Assembly: GCF_013003915.1 (NCBI RefSeq)
Contig: NZ_JABAIV010000001.1
Span: forward strand, 1 to 64,000
Direction of reading: 5' to 3'
Source of the DNA: Telluria aromaticivorans
Lineage (GTDB): Bacteria > Pseudomonadota > Gammaproteobacteria > Burkholderiales > Burkholderiaceae_D
Length of the DNA stretch: 64,000 bases
Shown: positions 55,641 through 63,744 of the stretch, one piece after another
How the letters are laid out: every line of letters starts with the position of its first letter
Position numbering within the stretch: the stretch's first letter is position 1
Translations under genes and position numbers: made by a program
The notes under the pieces: generated by a model
Database searches by the model: none
What the model saw: the letters and a program-made list of their open reading frames with translations, nothing else
Told to the model about the DNA's origin: nothing

Positions 55641-56020
55641 GCGGCGCCTTGCAGTGGTGAATACGCCCTGTTCCAGCTGCACGGCCGCTGTGGCAAGCTC
55701 CACCATCTGGAGCCGCAGTCCGGGCAGGTTCGCCGGGTCGCGCTGCAGGCGGCCGCGATCGGCACCGTCGGACAGCCCGAGCCAATACGTGTGAAGCGTG
55801 CGTTCCAGTTGTTCAATCTCGGGCAACAGAATCGACGGCGCCGCACCGCCGGCGCGGCGGGCAAAGCGCAGGCTTGCCCGTGCAAGCCCTAAGCCCCAGC
55901 CACACTTGAAGGCGAGGAAAGCCGCCGTAGCATTGGCAGGAAAGTCCTCGCGTCTTTGCCCACGACACCGGCGTGGTCGTCCAGCAAGGCAGCAAGGCGT
56001 TTGCTCAACAGGCTATTCAT
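55640..56020 (-). pseudogene. Acyl-CoA dehydrogenase-like relic, copy A
   Basis: From ATG 56020: MNSLLSKRLAALLDDHAGVV and TFLPMLRRL, matching the start of the intact gene at 61925-63025. At about 55920 the frame changes and jumps to CGWGLGLARASLRFARRAGG, which matches CGLGLGLARASLVAARRHTP about 200 residues further on in the intact copy. It continues LRLQMVELATAAVQLEQ and then loses homology at about 55650. The flavin and substrate core is deleted. Confidence 0.75.
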
Positions 56021-56238
56021 GTTATTCGTGTCGTACCGGTGGCATCGCGCTACAGCGAACCGCACGGCCAGCATCAAGGCGCCGATGAAAACGGCCACTG
56101 CCAGCGCTGAGGCGATGAAGACATAAAGCGGATTGATGTGCCTTCCGCATCGACGTCGAAATCCTTCTTCCGGCGCAGGCCGACGAAGGACCAGGCGATT
56201 GCGGCGAGGGGCTCAAGAAATAAACGTTTCTGTGCCAT
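56021..56238 (-). pseudogene. DUF2970 protein, copy A, frameshifted
   Basis: Starts MAQKRLFLEPLAAIAWSFVG then LRRKKDFDVDAEG, as in the intact copy at 63060-63254. After GAAGGC the frame is shifted by one base: the correct continuation HINPLYVFIASALAVAVFIG is in the next frame and runs without a stop into the relic dehydrogenase. The single membrane helix is therefore not made from the annotated start. Confidence 0.8.
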
Positions 56239-56290
56239 GGCAAACTTCCTGTTATTGCATCACTGGATCTCGGCCGACTATTCTTTGCCA

Positions 56291-56536
56291 TCATGGGAAG
56301 GTCAAGTCCAAACCTAACTTCCTGGCAAGGGCGAAGGTGGCGAGCCCCAGGACAGCGAGCGACAGCACGAAGACTGCGCTCACCTTGCCGGCCGTGAGTA
56401 GCACCGCGTACCTCTCTTTCCCCCCGCCCTTCTCCTTCTTTCCCTGATCGTAATGCCACTTTATAGCGAAGAACATGCCCACGCCTAACACGAGAAACTT
56501 AAAGGTATAAAAGACTGTAGGGAACCATTCCGTCAT
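56291..56536 (-). CDS. Small two-helix membrane protein, copy A (intact)
   Basis: An 81-residue protein: MTEWFPTVFYTFKFLVLGVG with the first helix and FFAIKWHYDQGKK, a basic loop, a second helix KVSAVFVLSLAVLGLATFAL and a RKLGLDLTFP end. A frameshifted paralogue is at 63308-63551. Next to DUF2970, a protein usually encoded in cytochrome oxidase operons of betaproteobacteria, it is probably an oxidase assembly or accessory subunit. Function unknown. Confidence 0.75.
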   Translation of the reverse strand: MTEWFPTVFYTFKFLVLGVGMFFAIKWHYDQGKKEKGGGKERYAVLLTAGKVSAVFVLSLAVLGLATFALARKLGLDLTFP

Positions 56537-56709
56537 TTGGGGTATTCCAGGTTATTACTCAACACTGTCGATCGTAAGGAGCGACACCACAAAACGCTGC
56601 TTTAGCGGCTCCATTCTTGTTCAAACAATCGGAAACGTCAGCGGGCCATGCAACGATTGCCGCGCTGCACGTTCTAAGGCATTCTACTTAAAAGCAATTT
56701 CCATACATT

Positions 56710-56724
56710 GGGACAAAATGTCCC
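56710..56724. promoter_or_regulatory. Palindromic operator over a MocR start codon, copy A
   Basis: GGGACA-AAA-TGTCCC, a perfect inverted repeat in which the ATG of the regulator is included. The 56 bases to 56726 (GTTCT...CATTCTACTTAAAAGC, AATTTCCATACAT and the palindrome) recur at 63691-63746. Confidence 0.7.
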
Positions 56725-56889
56725 AGTCAAAATCCACTCAAGATGATGATTTGACAATCTGGTTGCCGCAGTTGGCAGAGCACTATGGGCCGAGTTTCCT
56801 TCAGGTTGTGGATGCCCTGCAGGCGGCAGTAGCGGACGAAGCGCGGATAGCGGGCGAGCGCTCGCCTCCGCCAGAGACTCAGGTGCGTT
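56718..56889 (+). pseudogene. MocR-type regulator relic, copy A
   Basis: MSQSKSTQDDDLTIWLPQLA and GPSFLQVVDALQAAVADEAR match the N-terminus of the intact regulator at 56890-58290 (MSQLKTMQDY, GPRFLQIADALQQAVSDG). The GntR helix-turn-helix is cut at about residue 55 where the sequence meets the 3' end of the intact gene from the other strand. Only about 57 codons remain. Confidence 0.8.
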
Positions 56890-58290
56890 TCACACAACAG
56901 CACCGTTATATGCGTCAGGCCGCCGGGCCAGCAACTCGGATAGACGCTGCAGGCCCGCCCGTAAGCGTGCACGGTCCCTAATGCTGCCCAGCGAGATCCG
57001 AATCGCGTTCGCAGATTCGCCGTCGGTTGCAAATGCTTCCGCCGGTGCGACCGCTAGCCCCACCCTCTCTGCGGCTTGTGCGAGCTGGTACGACCGCCAG
57101 TATGTCGGCAGCTCGACCCATATATGCAGCCCATCGCCAGATCCGGCATATCGTCCTGCCAGAACGTCGCGAGCCATCTTGTGACGCGCGCGTGCCTCGT
57201 CTCGCACGCCCAGCATCAACGTGTTTGCCGAGCCGTCGAGGATCCACTGGGTAGCCAGCGCAGCGGTCAGGGGGGCAACCATCAATGCGAAAGACCGCAG
57301 GGCCACTAGGAAGCGCTCACGTTCGACCCGGTCACGCACGAGCACGAAAGCAATGCGCAACCCCGGCGTAAGGCATTTCGACAAGGTAGAAATGTAGTAC
57401 ACGTGTTCCGGCGCGTAGGTGGCAATGGGCGGAGGTGGCGACTCGGCGAGCAGCCAGTAAGGGTCGTCCTCGATGATCCGTGCGTTGCAGCGTTTTGCCG
57501 TGGCGGCCAATTCCTGACGCCGCTTTTCTGGCATCGTGACTGTTGTCGGATTCTGTAGTGTCGGGTTGAGGTAGACAAGCTTGGAGTTATGCTGCTGGCA
57601 AGCCTGTTCAAGAGCCTGAGGTAGCATTCCATGCTTGTCCGTTCCGACCGGAATGACACGGCGCCCGAACTGGGTCGCGGCTGCACGCAGCCCGGGATAA
57701 CTCGTCGGTTCCACAAGAACGGCATCGCCGGGCTCGGTCAGCACCAGGATCAGTGCTGCAATCCCTGCTTGTGCGCCAGGACAGACGACTACCTGGTCCG
57801 GATGCATACTTCCAAGCATCGGCCCAATCCACTTGGTCCCGGCTTGGCGGTCGGAGGCGCTGCCTCCTCCTAGATGGTAAGTCATCAGCAGTTCGTTATC
57901 CGCCCGCATCAGCACTTGGGCGAGACCTTGTTTCAGTAGATCGTCGAAATCGACGCCATCCGGCGGGGGCGGTGTGTTCATGCTCAGGTCAAGGGCCGAC
58001 GTCAGCTCTACCTTCGGCGCTGCAACATAGGTACCGCGAGCGCCACGCCCTTCCAGCAGATTCCTGCGCCGGGCTTCATCGTATCCCCGGGTGATCGTCG
58101 TTAGGTCCACATTCAGCTGCGCAGCCAACGCGCGCTGAGGAGGAAGACGATTGCCCGGCTTGAGCAAACCATCGGACACAGCCTGCTGCAATGCATCTGC
58201 TATTTGGAGAAAACGCGGACCGGCGCCCGGTCGTAGCTGCGGCGGCCATGATGGTACGGAATAATCTTGCATGGTTTTCAACTGGGACAT
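56890..58290 (-). CDS. MocR-type transcriptional regulator (GntR HTH plus aminotransferase domain)
   Basis: A 466-residue regulator. Residues 20-90 are the GntR winged helix (LLKPGNRLPPQRALAAQL, LTTITRGYDEARRR). Residues 115-455 have the fold type I aminotransferase shape; the PLP lysine lies in YISTLSKCLTPGLRIAF. It would sense PLP or an amino compound. It is divergent from a cyoA relic, and the start codon lies within a palindrome. Paralogous pieces are at 56718 and 63738. Confidence 0.9.
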   Translation of the reverse strand: MSQLKTMQDYSVPSWPPQLRPGAGPRFLQIADALQQAVSDGLLKPGNRLPPQRALAAQLNVDLTTITRGYDEARRRNLLEGRGARGTYVAAPKVELTSALDLSMNTPPPPDGVDFDDLLKQGLAQVLMRADNELLMTYHLGGGSASDRQAGTKWIGPMLGSMHPDQVVVCPGAQAGIAALILVLTEPGDAVLVEPTSYPGLRAAATQFGRRVIPVGTDKHGMLPQALEQACQQHNSKLVYLNPTLQNPTTVTMPEKRRQELAATAKRCNARIIEDDPYWLLAESPPPPIATYAPEHVYYISTLSKCLTPGLRIAFVLVRDRVERERFLVALRSFALMVAPLTAALATQWILDGSANTLMLGVRDEARARHKMARDVLAGRYAGSGDGLHIWVELPTYWRSYQLAQAAERVGLAVAPAEAFATDGESANAIRISLGSIRDRARLRAGLQRLSELLARRPDAYNGAVV

Positions 58291-58298
58291 TTTGCCCC
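58284..58298. promoter_or_regulatory. Palindromic operator over a MocR start codon, copy B
   Basis: On the minus strand GGGGCA-AAA-TGTCCC with one mismatch, again covering the ATG (58290). CCATACAT and CAATTTCC lie upstream of it, as in the other two copies. Confidence 0.7.
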
Positions 58299-58520
58299 AA
58301 TGTATGGAAATTGTTTCGAGGTAGTATGCCGCAGGAGGCGTGGAAGAACCAGTGGTCTACGACTCCGGAAATGTTTTCTCCCTCCTCATATGTAAGTATG
58401 TGGCGAAACTCGACAGGTTCGCCATGGTTATCCTAGGTAGACCTAATGAAAAACATAAACACTTTGCAGGGCATGACACGCGTTCCTGCTCATGCGGAAC
58501 GGGCAAGTACACTCAACCAC

Positions 58521-58910
58521 ATGAAATCGGTTAAGCGTGTCTGCGCATATGCTATGTTAGCCATGCTGGGCGGTTACGCCATACAACTGATGAATTCGGT
58601 AGGAGATATTAGTGTTCAGGAAAAGACTGTAATCTTCTTCGTGTCCGCCGTAACGCTGCTCCTGGCAATCCCGATCATCGCCCTGAACATATATTTCGTC
58701 TCGCGCCACCATGCCTCCAGCACGACCGCCGAGTACTCTTCAGCGCGTTCGCACTCGATCAAGCAGGAGGCTGTGGCATGGGTCACTCCAATCGTTGTCG
58801 TCGTCATGCTCGCCTTGCTGGGCTGGGGCATAACCCACTCGCTCGACGTATACAAGCCAGTCGATTCGAAGGCGGCGCCTGAGCACGTCGCAACCGTAGC
58901 ACGCGTCTGA
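58521..58910 (+). pseudogene. cyoA: cyoA relic (cytochrome bo3 ubiquinol oxidase subunit II, N-terminal part)
   Basis: 130 codons: MKSVKRVCAYAMLAMLGGYA, a first helix VIFFVSAVTLLLAIPIIALN, then SARSHSIKQEAVAWVTPIVV and HSLDVYKPVDSKA, matching the two-helix anchor of CyoA (SHSNKVEAVVW, HALEPSKPL in E. coli). The cysteine of the lipobox expected after LGG is tyrosine. Translation stops at 58910 where the periplasmic cupredoxin-like domain should begin. A non-functional fragment divergent from the MocR gene. Confidence 0.8.
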
Positions 58911-59159
58911 AGCGGTGCGGCTGGGCGTGGGCCGCGCGGCGAGCAGGAACAATATGCAGCATGCGCTCAGACAGATCGAGCGCGCGCTACGGAGCACGTC
59001 CATGGGCGCGGCTGCCGCGGTATAGCGCGCTATAAATAACGCTGAATGGAGTGCGCTCGCTTTATGACGGTACAGCCGCCAGGTCGCTTGAGTTGCAGTA
59101 TAGTTTGCATCGCTACCGCAGGAAATGCTGACTCACGCATGCGCGGGCCGAAGCTGCTG

Positions 59160-59430
59160 TTATTCGAGCGCAGAATCGGCCCTGCCATGTGCCTGCAGCT
59201 CCAGTTGCATTGTGCTGGACGCCAGTTCGACCATGCTGCGCGTCAAAGCCAGCAAATTACGCGGCCGCTCGCGCGCAGTGCCGCCATCATCGATTCCTGG
59301 TGACAATTCATACCTGAATGCCTCGATCGACGTCTCGAACGATGTGAGATCCGCACGCATGTTAGATGGGGCGGCCTTTAAGCGCCTACCTCGCCGCAGC
59401 CACGCTGGCGCGGGCCAATCCTCGCCTAAA
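59160..59430 (-). pseudogene. Acyl-CoA dehydrogenase-like relic, copy B (C-terminal part)
   Basis: Reads LRRGRRLKAAPSNMRADLTS then FETSIEAFRYELSPGIDDGG and LTRSMVELASSTMQLELQAH, to a stop at 59160. The order matches AARRHTPGQSVLAFEIGALE and LRLNMVGLATSAVQLELQAL of the intact copy. No start and no upstream domain remain. Confidence 0.75.
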
Positions 59431-59706
59431 CAGTGCAGCAGACAATATTTCCATAATGTCAAATATCTACGGGCTGCCGTAGCAGTACGATTGTGCTCGA
59501 GTGAAGAAGACGGATTGTCGTGTTATCCATACTCCTTGGTCAGGTCACTTCTTACAAGATCAGTCTCTTCGGTAGGGCTTCTGGCCTTCACAACAGCGGC
59601 CCGTGATACGGGGTTTTCCCTTAGAGCTGCGTCTGTTTTCCCCACCGTTTCTCGCCGACGCTTGCATAGTCATTCCGCCTCTCGCGGGAGTCATCTGAGG
59701 ACTACC

Positions 59707-59862
59707 ATGTTTGGCGTTACCCCTCTAGAACTAGCGCGCATCCAGTTCGGCTTCACCTTCACCTTCCACATCGTCTTCCCAGCTATCACCGTCGGTTTGG
59801 CCAGTTTTTTGATGGTGCTTGAAGCTTGCTGGCTTCGCACCCGGAAGGCTGTCTACCGCGAT
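59707..59862 (+). pseudogene. cydA: cydA relic (cytochrome bd oxidase subunit I, first 52 codons)
   Basis: MFGVTPLELARIQFGFTFTF then HIVFPAITVGLASFLMVLEA and KAVYRD: the start of CydA with the heme-ligand histidine region HIVFPA. GAGGACTACC gives an RBS. At about 59862 it is cut and joined to a minus-strand cytochrome fragment. Confidence 0.85.
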
Positions 59863-60012
59863 GGCGGCGGCATCCGCATCCGCTATCGGCACGGACGGCT
59901 GGTTACGGCCGGGCTCGACAACGAATTCAACCAACACGGGGATCAGGGAAACCAGCAGCGCCAGGAGTAGCACCCCGGCGCCCGCGCGCTTGACGTAGAA
60001 AGTTGCTTTCAA
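59863..60012 (-). pseudogene. Membrane-anchored cytochrome c fragment
   Basis: From a TTG that overlaps the stop of the preceding cytochrome gene (TTGA): KATFYVKRAGAGVLLLALLV then SLIPVLVEFVVEPGRNQPSV and PIADADAAAIA. An N-terminal membrane anchor followed by the lead-in typical of c-type cytochromes (before a CxxCH). It is cut at the cydA relic before any heme motif, so its identity is inferred. Confidence 0.5.
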
Positions 60013-60689
60013 TGTGGGGCACTCCCGCACGGCACCGGCAGTTTGACGGCGCCGGCGGGAACCGCCGTCATATCCTGTGGCGGTGGCTGTGCGGCAAGCC
60101 ACGATGTGACGGCCTCGATGTCAGCTGGCGTGAGACGGCGGCTGATGTCACCCATGCAGTCAGGTTGTGCGGCCCGGCGCGTACCGGCTTTCCAGGAACC
60201 GAACTGGGCATTCATGTAGTCGTGCGGCAGCCCGACCAGGCTGGAAATCGCGGGCAACATGCCGGTCAGCCTTTCGCCGTGGCATAAAGCGCAGGCTGGA
60301 AGTTGCCGGGCACGGTCTCCGTCGAAGACGAGCGCCCGCCCCAGGGCCGGGCGCGCTCCCTGCGCGGTGCTTTGCGGCGCGGATACGGAAGGCGCACCGC
60401 AGCAAAGTAAGTCGCCAGTTCCATGAGATAGGCCTCGGACAGGTTGGACACCATGTGAGACATGGCGGGATGCTGCCGGCGGCCATCGCGAAAGTTGAGC
60501 AGCTGGTTGTACAGGTATCCCGCCGGCTTCCCTGCGATCCTTGGAAAGTAGCCGTCGCGCGTTGCCCTGCCCTCTTTGCCGTGGCAGGCGGCGCACGCCA
60601 GGGCGCGCTGTGCGGTCGTATCCGGGACCGCGCGCGTTCTGCGCCAACGAGAATGGCGACGTGCAAAGCACGATGCTGGCCACTAACAC
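60009..60689 (-). pseudogene. Diheme cytochrome c with two frameshifts
   Basis: A signal-like start (VASIVLCTSPFSLAQ) in one frame; then CAACHGKEGRATRDGYFPRI through QHPAMSHMVSNLSEAYLMEL in the next frame; then RALVFDGDRARQLPACALCH through LTPADIEAVTSWLAAQPP in the first frame again. The two shifts are at about 60600 and 60385 and cancel each other. Both heme motifs (CAACH, CALCH) survive but are in different frames. A periplasmic electron carrier of the c4/c5 kind in its intact state. Confidence 0.8.
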
Positions 60690-60797
60690 CGCACCCCACG
60701 ACAGCTGGAGCCGTGAGGGCGGGAACAGCGCGATTCCGCCTGAGTTCTAACCTCCGGTCCCTGTACCCCCCCAGTGCCGGAATCGGGACGCAGAAGC

Positions 60798-61268
60798 TTA
60801 CTTCGGCAGTCCGCCCGAGGCGGCTGGTATCGCCTCCGAATTCAAGGCACGGACTGGCGCCCGGATCTCGACCGTTTCCCTGCGCTGATCAGGGCCCTCA
60901 AACACCAATTTCAGCGGTACGCTGTGTCCTACCCTTATCTGCTGGCGCAAGTTAAGAAGCATCACGTGGTAGCTGCCCGGCTTGAGCTCAACCGTCCTCC
61001 CGGCTGGCAGGCGGATAGCCGGCACTTGTCGCATCCGCATGATGTCGTCCTGCATTGTCATCTCGTGGATCTCGACATCGGGCGTCACGGGCGACTCCAC
61101 CTGGATCAGTGCGCTGCCATTTGCGGACTGCAGCTGCATGAAGGCACCCGTTGCCTTCTGATGCGGCACGGTTGCGCGCACCCATGCATTCGCGACAGTG
61201 GTCTGGCCTTGCGCACTCCCAGCCAGGAGCAAGACGGCGGCGAGTGCCAGGCAAACTATGTATTTCAT
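60798..61268 (-). CDS. Copper chaperone PCu(A)C
   Basis: A 156-residue periplasmic protein with a signal peptide (residues 1-22). The copper motif is seen in EIHEMTMQDDIMRM and KPGSYHVML (two His and several Met). It delivers Cu(I) to the CuA site or, with SCO, to CuB of heme-copper oxidases. It follows the SCO gene after 23 bases, an arrangement seen in oxidase-assembly clusters. Confidence 0.92.
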   Translation of the reverse strand: MKYIVCLALAAVLLLAGSAQGQTTVANAWVRATVPHQKATGAFMQLQSANGSALIQVESPVTPDVEIHEMTMQDDIMRMRQVPAIRLPAGRTVELKPGSYHVMLLNLRQQIRVGHSVPLKLVFEGPDQRRETVEIRAPVRALNSEAIPAASGGLPK

Positions 61269-61291
61269 GGTGATTTTCCTCTGTTATGCCT

Positions 61292-61894
61292 TCAGGCAGA
61301 GCGCAAAATATTACGCAGGTCTGCTGCGCACGCGTCCGCGCTCTGTGAGTGAAGAAACTTGAGCCGTAGCTTGCCCCGCGGGTCGTACACATAGCTCACC
61401 GAAGTGTGGTCCATGCTGTAGGACGCACCTGTAGGGACTTTCTTGTAGATGAGATTGAACTCCTGGGCCATCTGCGCCAGGCCGGCAAGGTCGCTATACA
61501 AGGCCAGGAAGCTGGGATCGAAGGCTGCTGTATAGGCTTTCAGGACCTCGGGCGTATCGCGCTCCGGATCGACAGTGACGAACAGGACCTGGAGTTGCCC
61601 CCCGTCCTCACCGAGCAAGCGTTTGATGTCGACCGCGCGGGCCAGCGCGGTCGGGCACACGTCGGGGCATTGGGTGTAGCCGAAGAACAGCAGGATTGCC
61701 TGGCCTTTGAAAGCCGCCAGTGTTCGCTTTCTCCCGTCCGGGTCGGTCAGCCGAAAATCGCGCCCATATGTGGCGCCGGTGACGTTGGTTCCGTGAAACC
61801 GCACCATTCCGTCCTTTGTACATCCAGCAAGGCCCAGCAAGCCCAGAGCAGCGCTGGCCCGAAGGAAGGTACGGCGTGACAACAAACTCGTCAT
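61292..61894 (-). CDS. SCO1/SenC family copper chaperone
   Basis: A 200-residue exported protein with a lipobox (LAGC, about residues 22-25). The thioredoxin fold has FFGYTQCPDVCPTALA with the CxxxC copper site, VDPERDTPEVL, and the third ligand histidine in MDHTSVSYVYD. It loads copper into cytochrome oxidase subunit II. Upstream on the same strand is the acyl-CoA-dehydrogenase-like gene, 30 bases away. Confidence 0.93.
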   Translation of the reverse strand: MTSLLSRRTFLRASAALGLLGLAGCTKDGMVRFHGTNVTGATYGRDFRLTDPDGRKRTLAAFKGQAILLFFGYTQCPDVCPTALARAVDIKRLLGEDGGQLQVLFVTVDPERDTPEVLKAYTAAFDPSFLALYSDLAGLAQMAQEFNLIYKKVPTGASYSMDHTSVSYVYDPRGKLRLKFLHSQSADACAADLRNILRSA

Positions 61895-61924
61895 TTCGAA
61901 AACTCCTCGATAACATGTAGGTGA

Positions 61925-63025
61925 TTAGATAGGCAAGTTGTCAGGCGAAGGCGAAACTGAGGCCGGCCCCAACTTGGCCAGCTCGGTCTTCAACTGCACG
62001 AGGCTGGGGGTGAGGATCGGCAGGAAGGCGGCCTCACGCATGCGACGCGCGAAACCACTGCCCGCGCTGCGGTCGTAGGCCCGGGCGCCCAGCGCCTGGA
62101 GCTCAAGCTGCACCGCCGATGTCGCAAGCCCGACCATGTTGAGGCGCAGGTCGAACAGCGCCGTAGGATTCGCCTCTAGCCAGCCCCCGTCCAGCGCCAC
62201 TGACAGGGTGCGCCAGAATTCTTCCGCAGTATCCTCGAGCGCACCAATTTCGAAAGCGAGAACCGACTGGCCGGGGGTGTGCCGACGTGCGGCCACCAGG
62301 CTGGCCCGCGCAAGACCGAGCCCGAGTCCGCACTGGATTGCCAGCATCATCGGGCGCAATGCGGGTAAAAAGACTTTCGCGTGCGGATGTAACAGCCAAT
62401 GCTCCGTCAACGGGACATTCTCGAAGCGCAACGATGCGGTATTGGTTGCGCGCAATCCCAGCAAGTCCTGGTCGTCTCCCCGCCACACGCCTGCGGCATC
62501 GTTTGGTACGGCGAAGATCGCCGGGCTCCCGCTGGCGGGATTAATGGCGGCGATTGCCGCCACGAACCCACCCCTGCAAAGGTTCGTTGCCCATGGAACG
62601 GTCCCGTTCAGAACGCTGCCTTCGGCAGTCGACGTGCACTGCGCATGAAGCTGGTCGAGCCCGCTCAATGAGCGAATCGCATTCGACAACCCCGGGGCGC
62701 CGGCTGTGGCCCCATTCAACAGCGACGGCAACAGCTTCCGGACTAGGTCATGGTTCGGGCTGCGCAGCAGGCATTCGATCGTTGCGCGCTGGGCCCAGAA
62801 CACGAATCCGGCTGCCAGCGAATGTTCGGCGAGCGCCGCTGCAAGCGCAACGGCAGTGCTGGCCGCGCCGCCTGCTCCACCCTGCGCGACGGGGACCGCA
62901 GCCCCGAACACCCCGCTTGCCGCGAGCGTCGCGAGTAACTGGTCCGCTTGGGTATGGTCGCTGTCGAGTGCATCCGCTTGTGAGTCCAGCCAAGCGGCCA
63001 GCGTATCGTCGACTTGGTTCAGCAT
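61925..63025 (-). CDS. Acyl-CoA dehydrogenase-like protein (intact copy)
   Basis: A 366-residue protein with the domain order of acyl-CoA dehydrogenases: an N-terminal helical part (TLAAWLDSQADAL), VPVAQGGAGG, a middle beta part (GTVPWATNLCRG, LGLRATNTASLRFENVPL) and C-terminal helices (CGLGLGLARASLVAARR). I do not see the usual catalytic glutamate context, so substrate and activity are unclear. The start at 63025 is chosen; TTG at 63073 would overlap DUF2970. It lies between DUF2970 and SCO, odd company for a beta-oxidation enzyme; broken copies are at 55640 and 59160. Confidence 0.82.
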   Translation of the reverse strand: MLNQVDDTLAAWLDSQADALDSDHTQADQLLATLAASGVFGAAVPVAQGGAGGAASTAVALAAALAEHSLAAGFVFWAQRATIECLLRSPNHDLVRKLLPSLLNGATAGAPGLSNAIRSLSGLDQLHAQCTSTAEGSVLNGTVPWATNLCRGGFVAAIAAINPASGSPAIFAVPNDAAGVWRGDDQDLLGLRATNTASLRFENVPLTEHWLLHPHAKVFLPALRPMMLAIQCGLGLGLARASLVAARRHTPGQSVLAFEIGALEDTAEEFWRTLSVALDGGWLEANPTALFDLRLNMVGLATSAVQLELQALGARAYDRSAGSGFARRMREAAFLPILTPSLVQLKTELAKLGPASVSPSPDNLPI

Positions 63026-63059
63026 AGTGATCCGGACAAGGTCCGAGCCTCCGCGTGGC

Positions 63060-63254
63060 TCATGAGATCGCAATCTGCACGGCGAACATCAGGATGCCGA
63101 TAAAGATTGCGAGTCCGATGAAGGCTGCGAGCAAGACGTACAAGGGATTGAACGCCCCTTCGGCATCGACGTCGAAGTCCTTCTTGCGCCGCAGGCCGAC
63201 GAAGCCCCAGCCAATCGCTTTCAGAGTTGCGGGAAAAGACCGTTTATTCTTCAC
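63060..63254 (-). CDS. DUF2970 domain membrane protein (intact copy)
   Basis: A 64-residue protein: KAIGWGFVGLRRKKDFDVDA, then EGAFNPLYVLLAAFIGLAIF and a membrane helix. DUF2970 genes are usually found in the ctaC-ctaD-ctaG-ctaE region of betaproteobacteria, so a role in cytochrome oxidase assembly is likely but unproven. The paralogue at 56021-56238 is frameshifted. Confidence 0.85.
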   Translation of the reverse strand: MKNKRSFPATLKAIGWGFVGLRRKKDFDVDAEGAFNPLYVLLAAFIGLAIFIGILMFAVQIAIS

Positions 63255-63307
63255 TTTAATGCTCCTTGCCTATCGGGGCGCCACTCGAATCCAGCGGTAA
63301 TTTGCCA

Positions 63308-63551
63308 TCATGGTAAGGTCAAGTCCAAACCGAGCTTCCTTGCAAGGACGAAGGTGACGAGCACCAGGCCCAGCAGCGTAGGCACGAAGACTGCGTCCAC
63401 CTTGCCAGCCGCGATGAGCACCGCGCGCTTCTCCTGCTCTTCGCCTTGATTTTCTGCCTTGATCGTAATGCCACTTGATGGCGAAGAACATGCCGATTCC
63501 TAACGCGACAACCTTGAACGTACCAGCGACTATAGGGAACCAATCGATCAT
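63308..63551 (-). pseudogene. Small two-helix membrane protein, copy C (frameshifted)
   Basis: MIDWFPIVAGTFKVVALGIG then MFFAIKWHYDQGRK in the first frame; a two-base deletion near 63450 puts the rest, EEQEKRAVLIAAGKVDAVFV then LVTFVLARKLGLDLTLP, in another frame ending at 63308. The total is 244 bases against 246 in the intact copy A (56291-56536). Confidence 0.8.
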
Positions 63552-63729
63552 TTTGCGGATTTCCAGGCGATTACTTGACACTATTCATTGAGCAGAGTAC
63601 TGCCTCAAAACGCTGCTTCCGCCGCTTCATTTTTTGTTGAAAGCATCGGAAATTGCAGCGGAATGCTATGCAAGTTTAGTCTTGCTTTACGTTCTGACGC
63701 ATTCTACTTAAAAGCAATTTCCATACATC

Positions 63730-63744
63730 GAGACAAAATGTCCC
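63730..63744. promoter_or_regulatory. Palindromic operator over a MocR start codon, copy C
   Basis: GAGACA-AAA-TGTCCC with one mismatch, covering the ATG at 63738, in the same sequence context as copy A. Confidence 0.7.

Noticed and set aside
59125-59970. 281-codon plus-strand frame covering the ACAD relic and the cydA start
   Set aside because: Only the last part (from 59707) matches a protein family; the upstream part is antisense to the ACAD relic and non-coding DNA.
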